Of a stretch of 64,000 bases of DNA, positions 39,913 to 48,196 are shown one piece after another. Positions within the stretch are counted from its first letter, which is position 1; every line of letters starts with the position of its first letter. The position numbers and the translations under genes are program-made. Origin of the DNA: Solirubrobacteraceae bacterium (lineage in GTDB: Bacteria > Actinomycetota > Thermoleophilia > Solirubrobacterales > Solirubrobacteraceae); assembly GCA_031177685.1 (NCBI GenBank), contig JAPSGI010000002.1, positions 1-64,000 on the forward strand, in the 5' to 3' direction. Below the pieces are notes generated by a model. The model was not told where the DNA came from, ran no database searches, and saw only the letters and a program-made list of their open reading frames with translations.

Positions 39913-40533
39913 ATGGACGACAGTCGGCTCTATCACGCGGGTTCGCGTGAGCTTCAGGACCGGTTCGACACGCGCCGGATCGCGGACAGGCTCGAGCGCG
40001 TGGACCTGCACCAGGCGTTCACCGACGCCGAGAGGGAGATGATCGAGTCGGCGCCGATGTTCTTCCTGGCCACCGTCGATCCCGACGGGCTGCCGGACGT
40101 CTCCTACAAGGGAGGGGTGCCCGGGTTCGTCCGAGTCGTCGGCGACTCGACGCTCGCGTTTCCCAACTACGACGGCAACGGGATGTACAAGAGCCTGGGC
40201 AACGTGCGCGCCGACCCCCGTGTCGGCGTCCTGTTCGTCCGCTGGAGCGAGCGCCCGAAGAAGCTGCGGGTGCAGGGTCGCGCGTCGTTGCACTTCGAGC
40301 ACGACCTGCTCGACGAGATGCCGGGGGCGCAGCTGATCGTGGAGGTGCGCGCCGAACGGGTCTTCGACAACTGCCCGCGCTACCTGCACCGGATGGAGCT
40401 GCAGGAGTACTCGCGCTACGCGCCGCGGCCCGAGCACGAGCCGCCGATTCCCGACTGGAAGCGCAAGCCGGCATACCGCGACGCCCTCTCCGAGCGCGAC
40501 CTGGCCGCGCTGGCGGAGGAAGAGGCGCGGTAA
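39913..40533 (+). CDS. Pyridoxamine 5'-phosphate oxidase-like flavoprotein
   Basis: The 206-aa product has the split-barrel FMN-binding fold: MIESAPMFFLATVDPDGLPDVSYKGG (about 43-68), LAFPNYDGNGMYKSLGNVRADPRVGVLFV and LRVQGRASL. It is related to general-stress PPOX-type proteins that bind FMN or F420 and reduce small molecules. GGAGGGG supports ATG 39913. It sits between the two toxin-antitoxin modules but looks like an ordinary metabolic gene. Confidence 0.8.
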   Translation: MDDSRLYHAGSRELQDRFDTRRIADRLERVDLHQAFTDAEREMIESAPMFFLATVDPDGLPDVSYKGGVPGFVRVVGDSTLAFPNYDGNGMYKSLGNVRADPRVGVLFVRWSERPKKLRVQGRASLHFEHDLLDEMPGAQLIVEVRAERVFDNCPRYLHRMELQEYSRYAPRPEHEPPIPDWKRKPAYRDALSERDLAALAEEEAR

Positions 40534-40555
40534 CGCCGCCGCTCAGTGCAGGGGA

Positions 40556-40915
40556 TCAGAGCCAGTGGCGCAGGCTCCTCGGCTCGCCGCGGGGATGGTC
40601 GTTGAGAAGTCCATCAAGCTCCGTGACCAAACGGCCGATCGTGCGCGGGTTGCCGCGGGGATACTTGGCGGGGTCGACGAGGATCAGACCGTGGTGAGCG
40701 CGTCCTCGCTGGTCGACGGCGTCGGCGATCGAGCTGAAGTCGCCGATGTTCTCGGTGACGACCGCGCGGCCCTCTTCCTGCGCGGTGGCGAAGACAGCTT
40801 CGTCCGGGAGCGCGCGCAGCTCGGGTCGCGCGGTCACGGCGACGACGTCGTGGTCGCGGGCGCGTAGCTGCTCTGCGATGGCCGCGGGGTACATCTCGTC
40901 GAGCAAAAGCCTCAA
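40556..40915 (-). CDS. DUF5615 PIN-like toxin, second copy
   Basis: The 119-aa product starts MRLLLDEMYPAAIAEQLRARDHDVVAV with the acidic D-E of the PIN-like fold and has AVFATAQEEGRAVVTENIGDFSSI with the second acidic site. TTG 40915 overlaps the antitoxin stop (TTGA). Same toxin family as 38182 but distant in sequence. Likely an RNase held inactive by the product of 40912. Confidence 0.8.
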   Translation of the reverse strand: MRLLLDEMYPAAIAEQLRARDHDVVAVTARPELRALPDEAVFATAQEEGRAVVTENIGDFSSIADAVDQRGRAHHGLILVDPAKYPRGNPRTIGRLVTELDGLLNDHPRGEPRSLRHWL

Positions 40916-41346
40916 GCGAGCGCTGCCTGCGCTCGCTCCCACGTGGCGCGCTGGCGCTCGGCCTCCTGGCGGTTGAGCAGGATTCGCCCGTCGACCTCTT
41001 CGCGGAAGTCGGCGTAGTAGCGCACGGCGGCGCGCACCTGGAGGGGAGTCAGGTTGCCCCATTCGGCCGTTGCCGCCACCGCCTCCTCGCCGCCGAGCCC
41101 CGTGCCTTGCAGCGTCTCGATGACTTCCCAGACGTCAGGTCCCGCGGCGACCGCGGCGCGGCGTCCCGTTGGTCCGTCGCGGAAGACGATGCCGGGGTGG
41201 TCCTCCATCCGCAGGCCCTCGTCGATGAGTCGTTCGGCGGTACGAGCCTTCGCCTCGCCCCGGCGGCGGGCGCCGAGGTCGAGGCGGTCGAGCGTCCGCT
41301 CGCTCATGCGAATCGAGAACGGCTTCTGGGACGATCGGCGAGTCAT
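40912..41346 (-). CDS. Antitoxin, ribbon-helix-helix-like with DUF433-like C-terminus
   Basis: The 144-aa product starts MTRRSSQKPFSIRMSERTLDRLDLGARRRGEAKARTAERLIDEGLRM, an RHH-like DNA-binding stretch, followed by PGIVFRDGPTGRRAAVAAGPDVWEVIETL and LTPLQVRAAVRYYADFREEVD, a DUF433-like module. ATG 41346 has a TACACT -10 box 7 nt upstream, so it is probably leaderless; that box lies in an inverted repeat suited to autoregulation. Cotranscribed with the toxin at 40556. Confidence 0.75.
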   Translation of the reverse strand: MTRRSSQKPFSIRMSERTLDRLDLGARRRGEAKARTAERLIDEGLRMEDHPGIVFRDGPTGRRAAVAAGPDVWEVIETLQGTGLGGEEAVAATAEWGNLTPLQVRAAVRYYADFREEVDGRILLNRQEAERQRATWERAQAALA

Positions 41347-41373
41347 GTAGTGAAGTGTAGTCGACTCCACTAC
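41347..41373. promoter_or_regulatory. Inverted-repeat operator over the antitoxin promoter
   Basis: GTAGTGAAG (41347-41355) and CTCCACTAC (41365-41373) form a 9-bp inverted repeat with one mismatch and 9-bp spacer. It covers the leftward -10 TACACT (41359-41354) and touches a rightward TACGCT (41371-41376) before the YjbR gene. Confidence 0.5.
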
Positions 41374-41388
41374 GCTTAGCATGGACGC

Positions 41389-41778
41389 GTGGCAACCTGG
41401 GACGATGTGCAGCGCCTCGCGCTGGCGCTGCCCGAGACGGGGGAGCGGGAGTCGCGCGGGCTGCGGCAGTGGGTGGTGCGCGACCGGTTGTTCGTGTGGG
41501 AGCGGCCGCTGCGCCGGGCGGATCTGGACGCGCTGGGAGACGCGGCGCCGGAGGGGCCGATCCTGGGCGCGCGGGTGGAGCACGAGGGTGCGAAGGAGGC
41601 GCTGATCGCCGACGACGCGAGCGTGTTCTTCACGACGCCGCACTTCGACGGCTATCCGGCGGTCCTGGTGCGCCTGGACGCGATCGCGCCCGACGTCCTG
41701 GAGGAGGTGATCGTCGAGGCGTGGCTCGTGCGTGCCCCGATGCGGCTCGCGCGCGAGTACCTCGACGCGCGGCCCTAG
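41389..41778 (+). CDS. MmcQ/YjbR family protein
   Basis: The 129-aa product fits the YjbR-like fold: WDDVQRLALALPETGERESRGLRQWVVRDRLFVWERP at the start, then FFTTPHFDGYPAVLVRLDAI and EEVIVEAWLVRAPMRLAREY at the end. These proteins have a DNA-binding-like fold but no proven biochemical role. The GTG start lies 12 nt after a TACGCT box. The stop shares CTAG with the convergent gene. Confidence 0.85.
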   Translation: MATWDDVQRLALALPETGERESRGLRQWVVRDRLFVWERPLRRADLDALGDAAPEGPILGARVEHEGAKEALIADDASVFFTTPHFDGYPAVLVRLDAIAPDVLEEVIVEAWLVRAPMRLAREYLDARP

Positions 41779-44276
41779 CGGTGCAGGACCGTGGTGGCCG
41801 AGACGTGGCGGGCCGCGCGCGGCGCCACGGGCCGGGCGAGGAGCCGCACACGCAGGCCGCGCGGGTTGGCGCGCAGCAGGCGCCGGCCGGCCGCGGTGAG
41901 GCGGACCTTCACGACGGCGGTCCGGCGGCCACGGGCTAGGGCGCTCCCGCGGCCGACCCGGCGACGGCCGGCCAGCGCGGTGACCGCGCAGCGGCGGGCC
42001 TGCGCGAGGCGGCAGCCGACCGTGAAGGCGCCGCGGCGGACGCGGGTGTGGCGGCGGACGAGGAGTCGCGCGGCGGAGCGGCGGGTGCGCGGACGGGTCC
42101 GCCGGGCCTGGCCGCGCGGCGGGTGAGTGGCCCCCGGCGGGCGGCTGGACGGGCCGGGCGGGTCGCCGGACGGGCCGGGCGGGCGGCCCGACGGCGGTGG
42201 GTCGTTGGGAGGCGGATCGCCGTCGCCGTCATCCCCGGGCGGCGGGCCGAAGACGATGCGCTCGCGCTCCGGCGGTCCGACCGTCGCGACCAGCGGCTTC
42301 TCGAACCCCCGGCCGTAGCGCTCGCCGACGTTCCCCGGATCGCCCGGGAGCATGACCATGCGCTGCTCGGACACGATCTCGGTCAGCGGGACCGTCAGGC
42401 GCGCGTTGTCGGACTCCGCGACGAACAGCAGGTGCACCCCGTGCGTGGCGATCGAGCCCTGGAACAGCGTCGGATCGCTGCCCTGCGGCGTCCCGTCCGA
42501 CATCGTCCAGCAGCGCCGGCCCTCGCGCGGCTCGTCGGCCTCGCCGGGCCGCAGTCGCGGCCCCGGGTCCGACCCGGTCCCGTCGTCGAAGCACGAGTCG
42601 TCGCGGTAGTACGGCACGGCCACCACCGCCTGCGCCGCGCCGCCCGGCGTGAGGTCGGTGGCCCGCTCGATCTGGAAGCGGTCGACGATGGTCCCCGCCG
42701 GCCCGCTGGTCTGGCTCCAGCTCAGTGACGCGTTGGCCTCGGAGAAGGTCGGGTCGAACACGTCGACGCTCTGGTGATAGGGCGAACGGCACAGCTGCAG
42801 CTGGCGGTAGAGCTGGCGGTAGCCCTGGTCCGTGTCGCCCGTGTCGTTGCCGTCGTAGTTGACGTTGCAGGGGTCGTCGAGGTTGCCGAACACCTCGTCG
42901 TTGCGCCCATCCACCGCCACGCCCCCGGGCCTGCGCATGTTGTAGAAGCGCGTCATCACGCCTGCGTTGAAGTCCCACTGCGCATAGATGCCGTCCAGCG
43001 GTGGGATCGGGTGGACGCGCAGCCACGACTTCTGGCGCACCTCGTCGCGGTAGAAGGTCTCGCGGCGGACGACGTTGGTCCCGGAGTCGGCGCCCCAGGT
43101 CTCGCGGATCGTGCGCACAGGGCCGCTGAGCTCGCCGAGCAGCGTGCTGGAGCCGCCCCAGTTGACGTCCTCGTCCTCGAAGCCGCAGCACGGCGTCTCA
43201 GACCCCGGGTCCTGCGCGAAGGCGCGGGCCTTCCAGCGGTCCACGAGGTCCGGGCCGTACGTCTCACCGCCGTCGGGCGAGATGCGGATGCCGGTCATCA
43301 GCCAGCGGCCGTCGTAGCGGAAGCGGTAGCGCGGCGTGGTCACCGTGGCGTAGTCGCGCGGACGGCGCTTCCAGTTGCCGATCACCTTGCCCTCGGCGTC
43401 GCAGTACGGCCCCTTGGCGGCGTTGCCGTAGCTCGCGTAGTTGGACTCCGAGCGCTCGTACAGGTCGGCGATCGGGTCGCGCTCGTAGCGGACGTAGCCG
43501 TTGCCGGCGTCGAACGCGGGCCGCGGGCCGCCGTCCCCGGCGAGCATCACGTAGACGAAGCGCGTCGCGCCGGTCAGCGGGTCGGCGACGGGGACCGCCC
43601 GCGCGCTCTCGATGCCCTCGGGCAGCGGCGTGCCGGACGGGGCGGCCTCGCCCGCATCGGAGGCCATGAACGCCAGCTCGTCGTCGTGGTCCAGGCCCGC
43701 CACGGGGTCGGCCATGGTGCTCACCCCGTCCTGCGGCCTGGCCACGCACGGGTTGTCCGGGTCGTGGGTCGTGAAGCGCCACCCCTCGCGGTCGAAGGCG
43801 TAGGACGTGTGGCGGTCCTGGCCCGAATACGCGGCGAACCCCGACGCCGAGTTGTCGAGGTAGCGCTCGAACACCTCGTCCACCTGGAAGGGGACCTGGA
43901 CCCAGCGGCCGCGTTCCCAGCGGTAGCCGAGCAGCCGGTCCACCGGCTCGCCCTCCGGCGCCGGACCGTCCGCGGTCTCGGCCTCCGGCTCGGCGTAGTG
44001 GTTGTGCGCGCACTCGTCGCGGTCGTGCTGGAGCTCGTTGCAGTCGCGCAGGTCGGTCAGCGGCAGCTTGGCCGTGACGTTCCGGGGTACCGACCACTCG
44101 CCGAACGCCGCGCCCGTGAGGACGACCGGCTCGGTCTCGCGGTTGGCGGCGACGTCGGGAGGATCCGGCGGCGCCTGCCCCCAGGCCAAGGCCGGCGCAC
44201 ACAGCAGCGCGAGCAGCGCGGCCGCGGCAACCGGCCGCCGGCGCACCGCGCCGGGTCTCCCCCTGCATCGACGCAT
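41775..44276 (-). CDS. Large exported protein of unknown function
   Basis: The 833-aa product has a signal peptide (RRRPVAAAALLALLCAPALAWG) and a long extracellular domain (about 35-690) with many Trp/Tyr/Asp residues, several Cys pairs and phrases such as WVQVPFQVDEVFERY, GYRWERGRW and RFYNMRRPGG. A Pro/Gly/Asp-rich linker (about 690-740, PPGPSGDPPGPSSRPPG) leads to a highly basic tail (about 745-833). The layout, globular domain plus cationic C-terminus, suggests a surface protein bound to acidic wall polymers. I do not recognise the family. Confidence 0.75.
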   Translation of the reverse strand: MRRCRGRPGAVRRRPVAAAALLALLCAPALAWGQAPPDPPDVAANRETEPVVLTGAAFGEWSVPRNVTAKLPLTDLRDCNELQHDRDECAHNHYAEPEAETADGPAPEGEPVDRLLGYRWERGRWVQVPFQVDEVFERYLDNSASGFAAYSGQDRHTSYAFDREGWRFTTHDPDNPCVARPQDGVSTMADPVAGLDHDDELAFMASDAGEAAPSGTPLPEGIESARAVPVADPLTGATRFVYVMLAGDGGPRPAFDAGNGYVRYERDPIADLYERSESNYASYGNAAKGPYCDAEGKVIGNWKRRPRDYATVTTPRYRFRYDGRWLMTGIRISPDGGETYGPDLVDRWKARAFAQDPGSETPCCGFEDEDVNWGGSSTLLGELSGPVRTIRETWGADSGTNVVRRETFYRDEVRQKSWLRVHPIPPLDGIYAQWDFNAGVMTRFYNMRRPGGVAVDGRNDEVFGNLDDPCNVNYDGNDTGDTDQGYRQLYRQLQLCRSPYHQSVDVFDPTFSEANASLSWSQTSGPAGTIVDRFQIERATDLTPGGAAQAVVAVPYYRDDSCFDDGTGSDPGPRLRPGEADEPREGRRCWTMSDGTPQGSDPTLFQGSIATHGVHLLFVAESDNARLTVPLTEIVSEQRMVMLPGDPGNVGERYGRGFEKPLVATVGPPERERIVFGPPPGDDGDGDPPPNDPPPSGRPPGPSGDPPGPSSRPPGATHPPRGQARRTRPRTRRSAARLLVRRHTRVRRGAFTVGCRLAQARRCAVTALAGRRRVGRGSALARGRRTAVVKVRLTAAGRRLLRANPRGLRVRLLARPVAPRAARHVSATTVLHR

Positions 44277-44324
44277 GACCCTCGTTTACCCCGCCGCGCG
44301 GGGGCGCCGAAACCTGTGTCGCGC

Positions 44325-44933
44325 TCAGGGAGCGGCGCAGATGACGTACACGCGCCCGGTCTTCCCGGCCCCGTCGCTGGTATGGATCTCGCCCGCCCAC
44401 CCGGTGGGCGTGGCGCCCTGGGCGGGGAAAGTGTTGCCGGAGGAGTCCTCGGGGCCGGAGTAGCGCACCGCATCGCCCGACCCCGGCGACTGCGTCCAGC
44501 CGATGCCGCCGCCGACCGCGCGCTCGCCCGCCTGGCACGCGACGCTCTCGTGGGACGAGTTGCCGCTCGAGTCCGACGTGAAGGTGGCGAAGCGGATGAC
44601 GACGTTGGTGGCGCCCGCCGCACCGGCCGCGCCGTCGAGCCCGTTCGTCCCGTTCGTCCCGTTCGTCCCCTTGGCCCCGGGGAGGCCGCGCAGCCCGCGC
44701 AGGCCGCGCCGGTTCCACGACAGGCGCCGCTCCCTCGATCCGCACCGCCCCGCCAGACCCGGGCGCGCCGGATCGATCACCCGCAGGATGCCGGTCGTCT
44801 TCCCGTAGCAGGCGCGCACGACCCCGCCCCGGTCCGGGATGGAGGCGACGCCGACTCCGGCCGCGGCCAGCACGAGCGCGGCCAGCGCGACCGTCAGCGA
44901 CGGCGAGGGGAGAAGACGTGCGAGCGTCGCCAT
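44325..44933 (-). CDS. Exported protein with short collagen-like segment
   Basis: The 202-aa product has a signal-like hydrophobic N-terminus (LTVALAALVLAAAGVGVAS), a Cys pair (RACYGK, GRCGS), then about ten Gly-X-Y triplets (GLRGLRGLPGAKGTNGTNGTNGLDG, about 78-110) and a C-terminal globular domain with ACQAGERAVGGGIGW and VYVICAAP. The GTN triplets are encoded by 9-bp tandem repeats. The start overlaps the glyoxalase stop by 1 nt (TGATG). Likely a secreted trimeric adhesin-like protein; inference. Confidence 0.7.
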   Translation of the reverse strand: MATLARLLPSPSLTVALAALVLAAAGVGVASIPDRGGVVRACYGKTTGILRVIDPARPGLAGRCGSRERRLSWNRRGLRGLRGLPGAKGTNGTNGTNGLDGAAGAAGATNVVIRFATFTSDSSGNSSHESVACQAGERAVGGGIGWTQSPGSGDAVRYSGPEDSSGNTFPAQGATPTGWAGEIHTSDGAGKTGRVYVICAAP

Positions 44934-45310
44934 CACGAGCGCTCGATCAGCTCGATCCGGTAGCCGTCGGGGTCGCGGACGAAGCACAGCCGCGAGCCGC
45001 CCTCGCGGACCGTGTAGGGCGGCTTCTCGGGCTGGATGCCCTGCTCGGCCAGGTCGGCGAGGCGGGCGTCGAGGTCGGGCGTGGCGATCGCGATGTGCCC
45101 GTAGCCCGTGCCGATGTCGTAGGAGTCCACGCCGAAGTTGTAGGTCAGCTCCAGCCGCGGCGAGTCGCCGTCGCCCGGGATGTTCATGAAGACGTTGATG
45201 GCCTCGTCGCGGATCGGGACGCGACCTACCTCCTCGAACCCGAGCGCCTCGTAGAAGGCGACCGACCGGTCGACGTCGGTGATGCGGTAGCAAGTGTGGA
45301 TCAGGGCCAT
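44933..45310 (-). CDS. Glyoxalase I-like VOC protein
   Basis: The 125-aa product has two VOC modules: LIHTCYRITDVDRSVAFYEALGF with metal His, EL..NFG (Glu), GYGHIAIATPDLDA (His) and RDPDGYRIELIE (Glu). This matches lactoylglutathione lyase-type enzymes, which detoxify methylglyoxal; the thiol cofactor in such bacteria may not be glutathione. ATG 45310 lies 7 nt after a TAGGGT -10 box (minus strand), so the message is probably leaderless. Divergent from an MBL hydrolase that could serve as glyoxalase II. Confidence 0.85.
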   Translation of the reverse strand: MALIHTCYRITDVDRSVAFYEALGFEEVGRVPIRDEAINVFMNIPGDGDSPRLELTYNFGVDSYDIGTGYGHIAIATPDLDARLADLAEQGIQPEKPPYTVREGGSRLCFVRDPDGYRIELIERS

Positions 45311-45317
45311 GGCGCGC

Positions 45318-45335
45318 ACCCTACCCCGCTAGGCT
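45318..45335. promoter_or_regulatory. Divergent -10 boxes between glyoxalase and MBL hydrolase
   Basis: TAGGGT on the minus strand (45323-45318) and TAGGCT on the plus strand (45330-45335) are 6 bp apart; each is 6-7 nt from its start codon. Both transcripts look leaderless and should compete for polymerase. Confidence 0.45.
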
Positions 45336-45341
45336 CGGCGC

Positions 45342-46076
45342 GTGATCCTCGAGCGCTCGATGAACGAGCAGTTCCTGTCCAACACCTATCTGGTGGCCGA
45401 CGAGGACGGCGGGACGGCGGCGATGATCGACGCGGGCGGGCCGGTCGGGCCGCTGCTGCAGGCGATCGACGCGCGCGGTCTCACCCTGTCGCACGTCCTG
45501 CTCACGCACCACCACTACGACCACGTGTGCGAGCTGGGCCAGGTCCTCGCGCGCCATCCGGACGCCCAGGTGCTGGCCCACGAGCTCGAGGAGGTCGAGG
45601 GGCGCACCGGCACGCTGGCGCCCGGCGACGCCGTCGAGGTGGGCGGACTGCGGATCGAGGCGATCCACACGCCCGGGCACACCGCCGGGATGCTGAGCTT
45701 CCTCGTGGACGGAAACGTCTTCACGGGGGACACGCTGTTCCGCAACTCGGTCGGCGGCGTGCGCGCCCCCGGCCACACGACGTTCGAGGACATCCGCGCC
45801 TCGATCATGGACCGCCTGCTCGAGCTCCCGCCCGAGACGCGCATACACCCCGGCCACACCGATCCCACGACCGTGGCCGACGAATGGGAGACCAACGCCT
45901 TCGTGCGCGTGTGGCGCGGGCTGGACCCCGAGGGCGACGAGCCCTGCACCGCGCTGGGCGAGCCGGCGCGCCTCGTGCTGCTGGGCGACGACTACGACGG
46001 CGGACACAAGGCGTGGGTGCGCTGGCCCGACGGGCGCGACGACATAGTGCCGGGGTCGCAGGTCCAGCGCGGTTAG
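45342..46076 (+). CDS. MBL-fold hydrolase (glyoxalase II-like)
   Basis: The 244-aa product has the metallo-beta-lactamase motifs THHHYDHV (about 55), HTPGHTAG (about 109), GDTLF (about 129) and HPGH (about 168), which bind two metal ions. It resembles hydroxyacylglutathione hydrolases and would hydrolyse a thioester such as the product of the divergent glyoxalase. The C-terminus is longer than in the smallest members. GTG start 6 nt after TAGGCT. Confidence 0.85.
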   Translation: MILERSMNEQFLSNTYLVADEDGGTAAMIDAGGPVGPLLQAIDARGLTLSHVLLTHHHYDHVCELGQVLARHPDAQVLAHELEEVEGRTGTLAPGDAVEVGGLRIEAIHTPGHTAGMLSFLVDGNVFTGDTLFRNSVGGVRAPGHTTFEDIRASIMDRLLELPPETRIHPGHTDPTTVADEWETNAFVRVWRGLDPEGDEPCTALGEPARLVLLGDDYDGGHKAWVRWPDGRDDIVPGSQVQRG

Positions 46077-46139
46077 ATGGCCGATTCCACGGCCCCCACG
46101 GCCGCGCGGGCCATGGACTCGACCATCTAGCCTGTCGCC

Positions 46140-47528
46140 ATGGGCCAGGACAAGATCCCGACCTCGCGCGTGCGGCGCACGGCCCGGGTGGGGCGGGTCG
46201 CGGCCTCCCAGGCGGTCAAGCAGGCGGGGACCAAAGCCGCCAACTTCACCCGCTCGGACGAGGCGTCCGCGCGGGCGCTGGAGAAGCGCCACATCGAGAC
46301 CGCCGAGCAGATCGTGACCGTCCTGGGGACGATGAAGGGCGCCGCGATGAAGCTCGGCCAGGTGATGTCGTTCCTGGACGTCGGCCTGGTGCCCGAGGAG
46401 TACCGCGAGGAGTTCCAGCGCAAGCTCGGCGAGCTGCGCGACGCGGCGCCCAAGGTCCGCTTCGACGACATGCGCAAGGTGATCGAGCAGGAGCTGGACG
46501 GCCCGCTCGACGAGGAGTTCTCCGACTTCGACACCGACCCGATCGCGGCCGCGTCGATCGGCCAGGTCTACCGCGCCACGCTGCACGACGGCCGCGACGT
46601 GGCGGTGAAGGTCCAGTACCCCGGCGTGGCCGGCGCGGTGCGCGCGGACATGCAGAACCTCGGGTTGATCCTGCGGCTGCTCAAGCGCGTGGCGCCCGGG
46701 ATCGACGTGCGCGCGATCGCCGACGAGGTGCGCAAGCGCATCAACGAGGAGCTCGACTACGAGCTGGAGGCGCAGAACCAGCGCGCGCTGTCGCGCATCT
46801 ACCGCCGCCACCCGTTCATCGTCGTCCCCGACGTGATCACCCGCCTGTCCCGCGAGCGCGTGCTGGTGACCGAGTTCGTCGAGGGGACCGGCTTCGAGGA
46901 GCACAAGGGGCTGACGCAGGCCGAGCGCGACCGCATCGGCGAGGTCATCTTCCGCTTCTACATGGGCTGCCTGTACCGCCACCACCAGTTCTCCGGCGAC
47001 CCGCACCCCGGCAATTACATGCTGCTGGAGGACGGGCGCCTGGCCTTCCTGGACTTCGGCCTGTTCAAGCGCATGGACGCCGAGGACGTGGAGCTCGAGC
47101 TGCACTGCCAGCGCGCCGTCGTGGAGGACGACCGCGAGCTGCTGCACCGGCTGCTCGGCGAGGCGGGCTTCCTGCCGCATCCCGAGCGCGTGGACTCCGA
47201 GGTGCTGATGGAGTACGTGCGCGACTCGATCTGGTGGTACACCGTCGACGAGGAGATCGAGTTGACGCCCGAGATCGCCACAGAGGTGATGATCGAGGCC
47301 TCCGATCCGCGCTCCTCGCACTTCCGCCAGATGCGCCACCAGGACATGCGCCCGGAGCACCTGTTCGGCCGGCGCATGGAGATGCTGACGCTCGCGGTCC
47401 TCGGCCAGCTGCACGCCACCGCGAACTGGCACCGGATCGCGCGCGAGTGGATGTACGGGGACGAGCCGGTCACCGAGCTGGGGCGCCTCGAGGCCGAGTT
47501 CTACGGCGGAGCGCGCGCCCCCGCGTGA
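46140..47528 (+). CDS. ABC1/UbiB-type atypical kinase
   Basis: The 462-aa protein has the UbiB family signature: KGAAMKLGQ (the KxGQ motif, about 62-70), an Ala-rich loop AAASIGQVYRA (in place of the P-loop), VAVKVQYPG with the catalytic Lys, and HPGNYMLLEDGRLAFLDFGL with the Asn and Asp of the active site. These proteins support isoprenoid-quinone lipid biosynthesis or lipid extraction. The TAGCCT box 6 nt before ATG suggests a leaderless message. Overlaps the next gene by 4 nt (GTGA). Confidence 0.9.
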   Translation: MGQDKIPTSRVRRTARVGRVAASQAVKQAGTKAANFTRSDEASARALEKRHIETAEQIVTVLGTMKGAAMKLGQVMSFLDVGLVPEEYREEFQRKLGELRDAAPKVRFDDMRKVIEQELDGPLDEEFSDFDTDPIAAASIGQVYRATLHDGRDVAVKVQYPGVAGAVRADMQNLGLILRLLKRVAPGIDVRAIADEVRKRINEELDYELEAQNQRALSRIYRRHPFIVVPDVITRLSRERVLVTEFVEGTGFEEHKGLTQAERDRIGEVIFRFYMGCLYRHHQFSGDPHPGNYMLLEDGRLAFLDFGLFKRMDAEDVELELHCQRAVVEDDRELLHRLLGEAGFLPHPERVDSEVLMEYVRDSIWWYTVDEEIELTPEIATEVMIEASDPRSSHFRQMRHQDMRPEHLFGRRMEMLTLAVLGQLHATANWHRIAREWMYGDEPVTELGRLEAEFYGGARAPA

Positions 47529-48196
47529 GCCCGCGCCTGCGCGCCGTCCTGCTCCTGGCCGGGGTGGGCGCCGCCGCGACGCTCGTCTTCTTCACCGTCG
47601 CACGCTCGCCCGACACGGTCCGCGACACGGTCGACGGGTTCGGGGTCGCCGGCCCCCTGGTCTTCGTGGCCGTGGCGGCGCCGCTGTCGTGCGCGTTCTT
47701 CCCGGGCCCGCTGCTGGCGGGCGCCAGCGGCCTGCTGTTCGGGACCGCGCTGGGCACGCCGGTGGCGGTCGCATCCGGTACCGCCTCGGCCGCGCTGGCT
47801 TACACGCTCTCGCGCCACGGCGCGCGCCCGCTGGTGGAGGAGCTGACCAGCGAGCGGATCCGCCGCTGGCGGGCCTGGGTGGAGCGGCGCGGCTTCGTCG
47901 CCGTCCTGTACGCGCGCATCGCGCCCGGGATGCCGTTCACGGTCGTCAACTACGCCGCCGGGCTGACCCGTCTGCCGCTCGCCGTCTTCCTGGCGGCGAC
48001 GGCCGTCGGGATCGCGCCGCGCGCCTTCGCCTACGCCGCGCTGGGCGGCAGCCTCGACGATCTTGGCTCGCCCGAGGCGATCGTCGCGCTCTGCGTCCTG
48101 GTCGCGATGGCGCTGGGTGGCCTCGTCGTGCTCAGACGTGCTGCACCTGGAAGAGGCTCGTCGTCCCCGGCCGCCCGCTCGGCAGCCCCGCGGTGA
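47525..48196 (+). CDS. TVP38/DedA-like membrane protein (SNARE-associated family)
   Basis: The 223-aa protein has four to five membrane segments and the VTT domain: FFPGPLLAGASGLLFGTALGTPVAVASGTASAALAY (about 57-93) and RGFVAVLYARIAPGMPFTVVNYAAGLTRLPLAVFLAATAVGI, with the conserved R-(I/L)-x-P-G. DedA-like proteins move phospholipids across the membrane. GTG 47525 overlaps the kinase stop, so both lipid-related genes are coupled. The C-terminus overlaps pyk by 65 bp. Confidence 0.85.
   Translation: MSPRLRAVLLLAGVGAAATLVFFTVARSPDTVRDTVDGFGVAGPLVFVAVAAPLSCAFFPGPLLAGASGLLFGTALGTPVAVASGTASAALAYTLSRHGARPLVEELTSERIRRWRAWVERRGFVAVLYARIAPGMPFTVVNYAAGLTRLPLAVFLAATAVGIAPRAFAYAALGGSLDDLGSPEAIVALCVLVAMALGGLVVLRRAAPGRGSSSPAARSAAPR

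Noticed and set aside
37283-41350. Integrated element using tRNA-Glu as attachment site
   Set aside because: I saw no integrase and no second copy of the tRNA 3' end downstream; kept only as a suggestion of acquired genes.
44644-44670. Nine-base tandem repeats as a regulatory satellite
   Set aside because: They simply encode the Gly-Thr-Asn triplets of the collagen-like segment.
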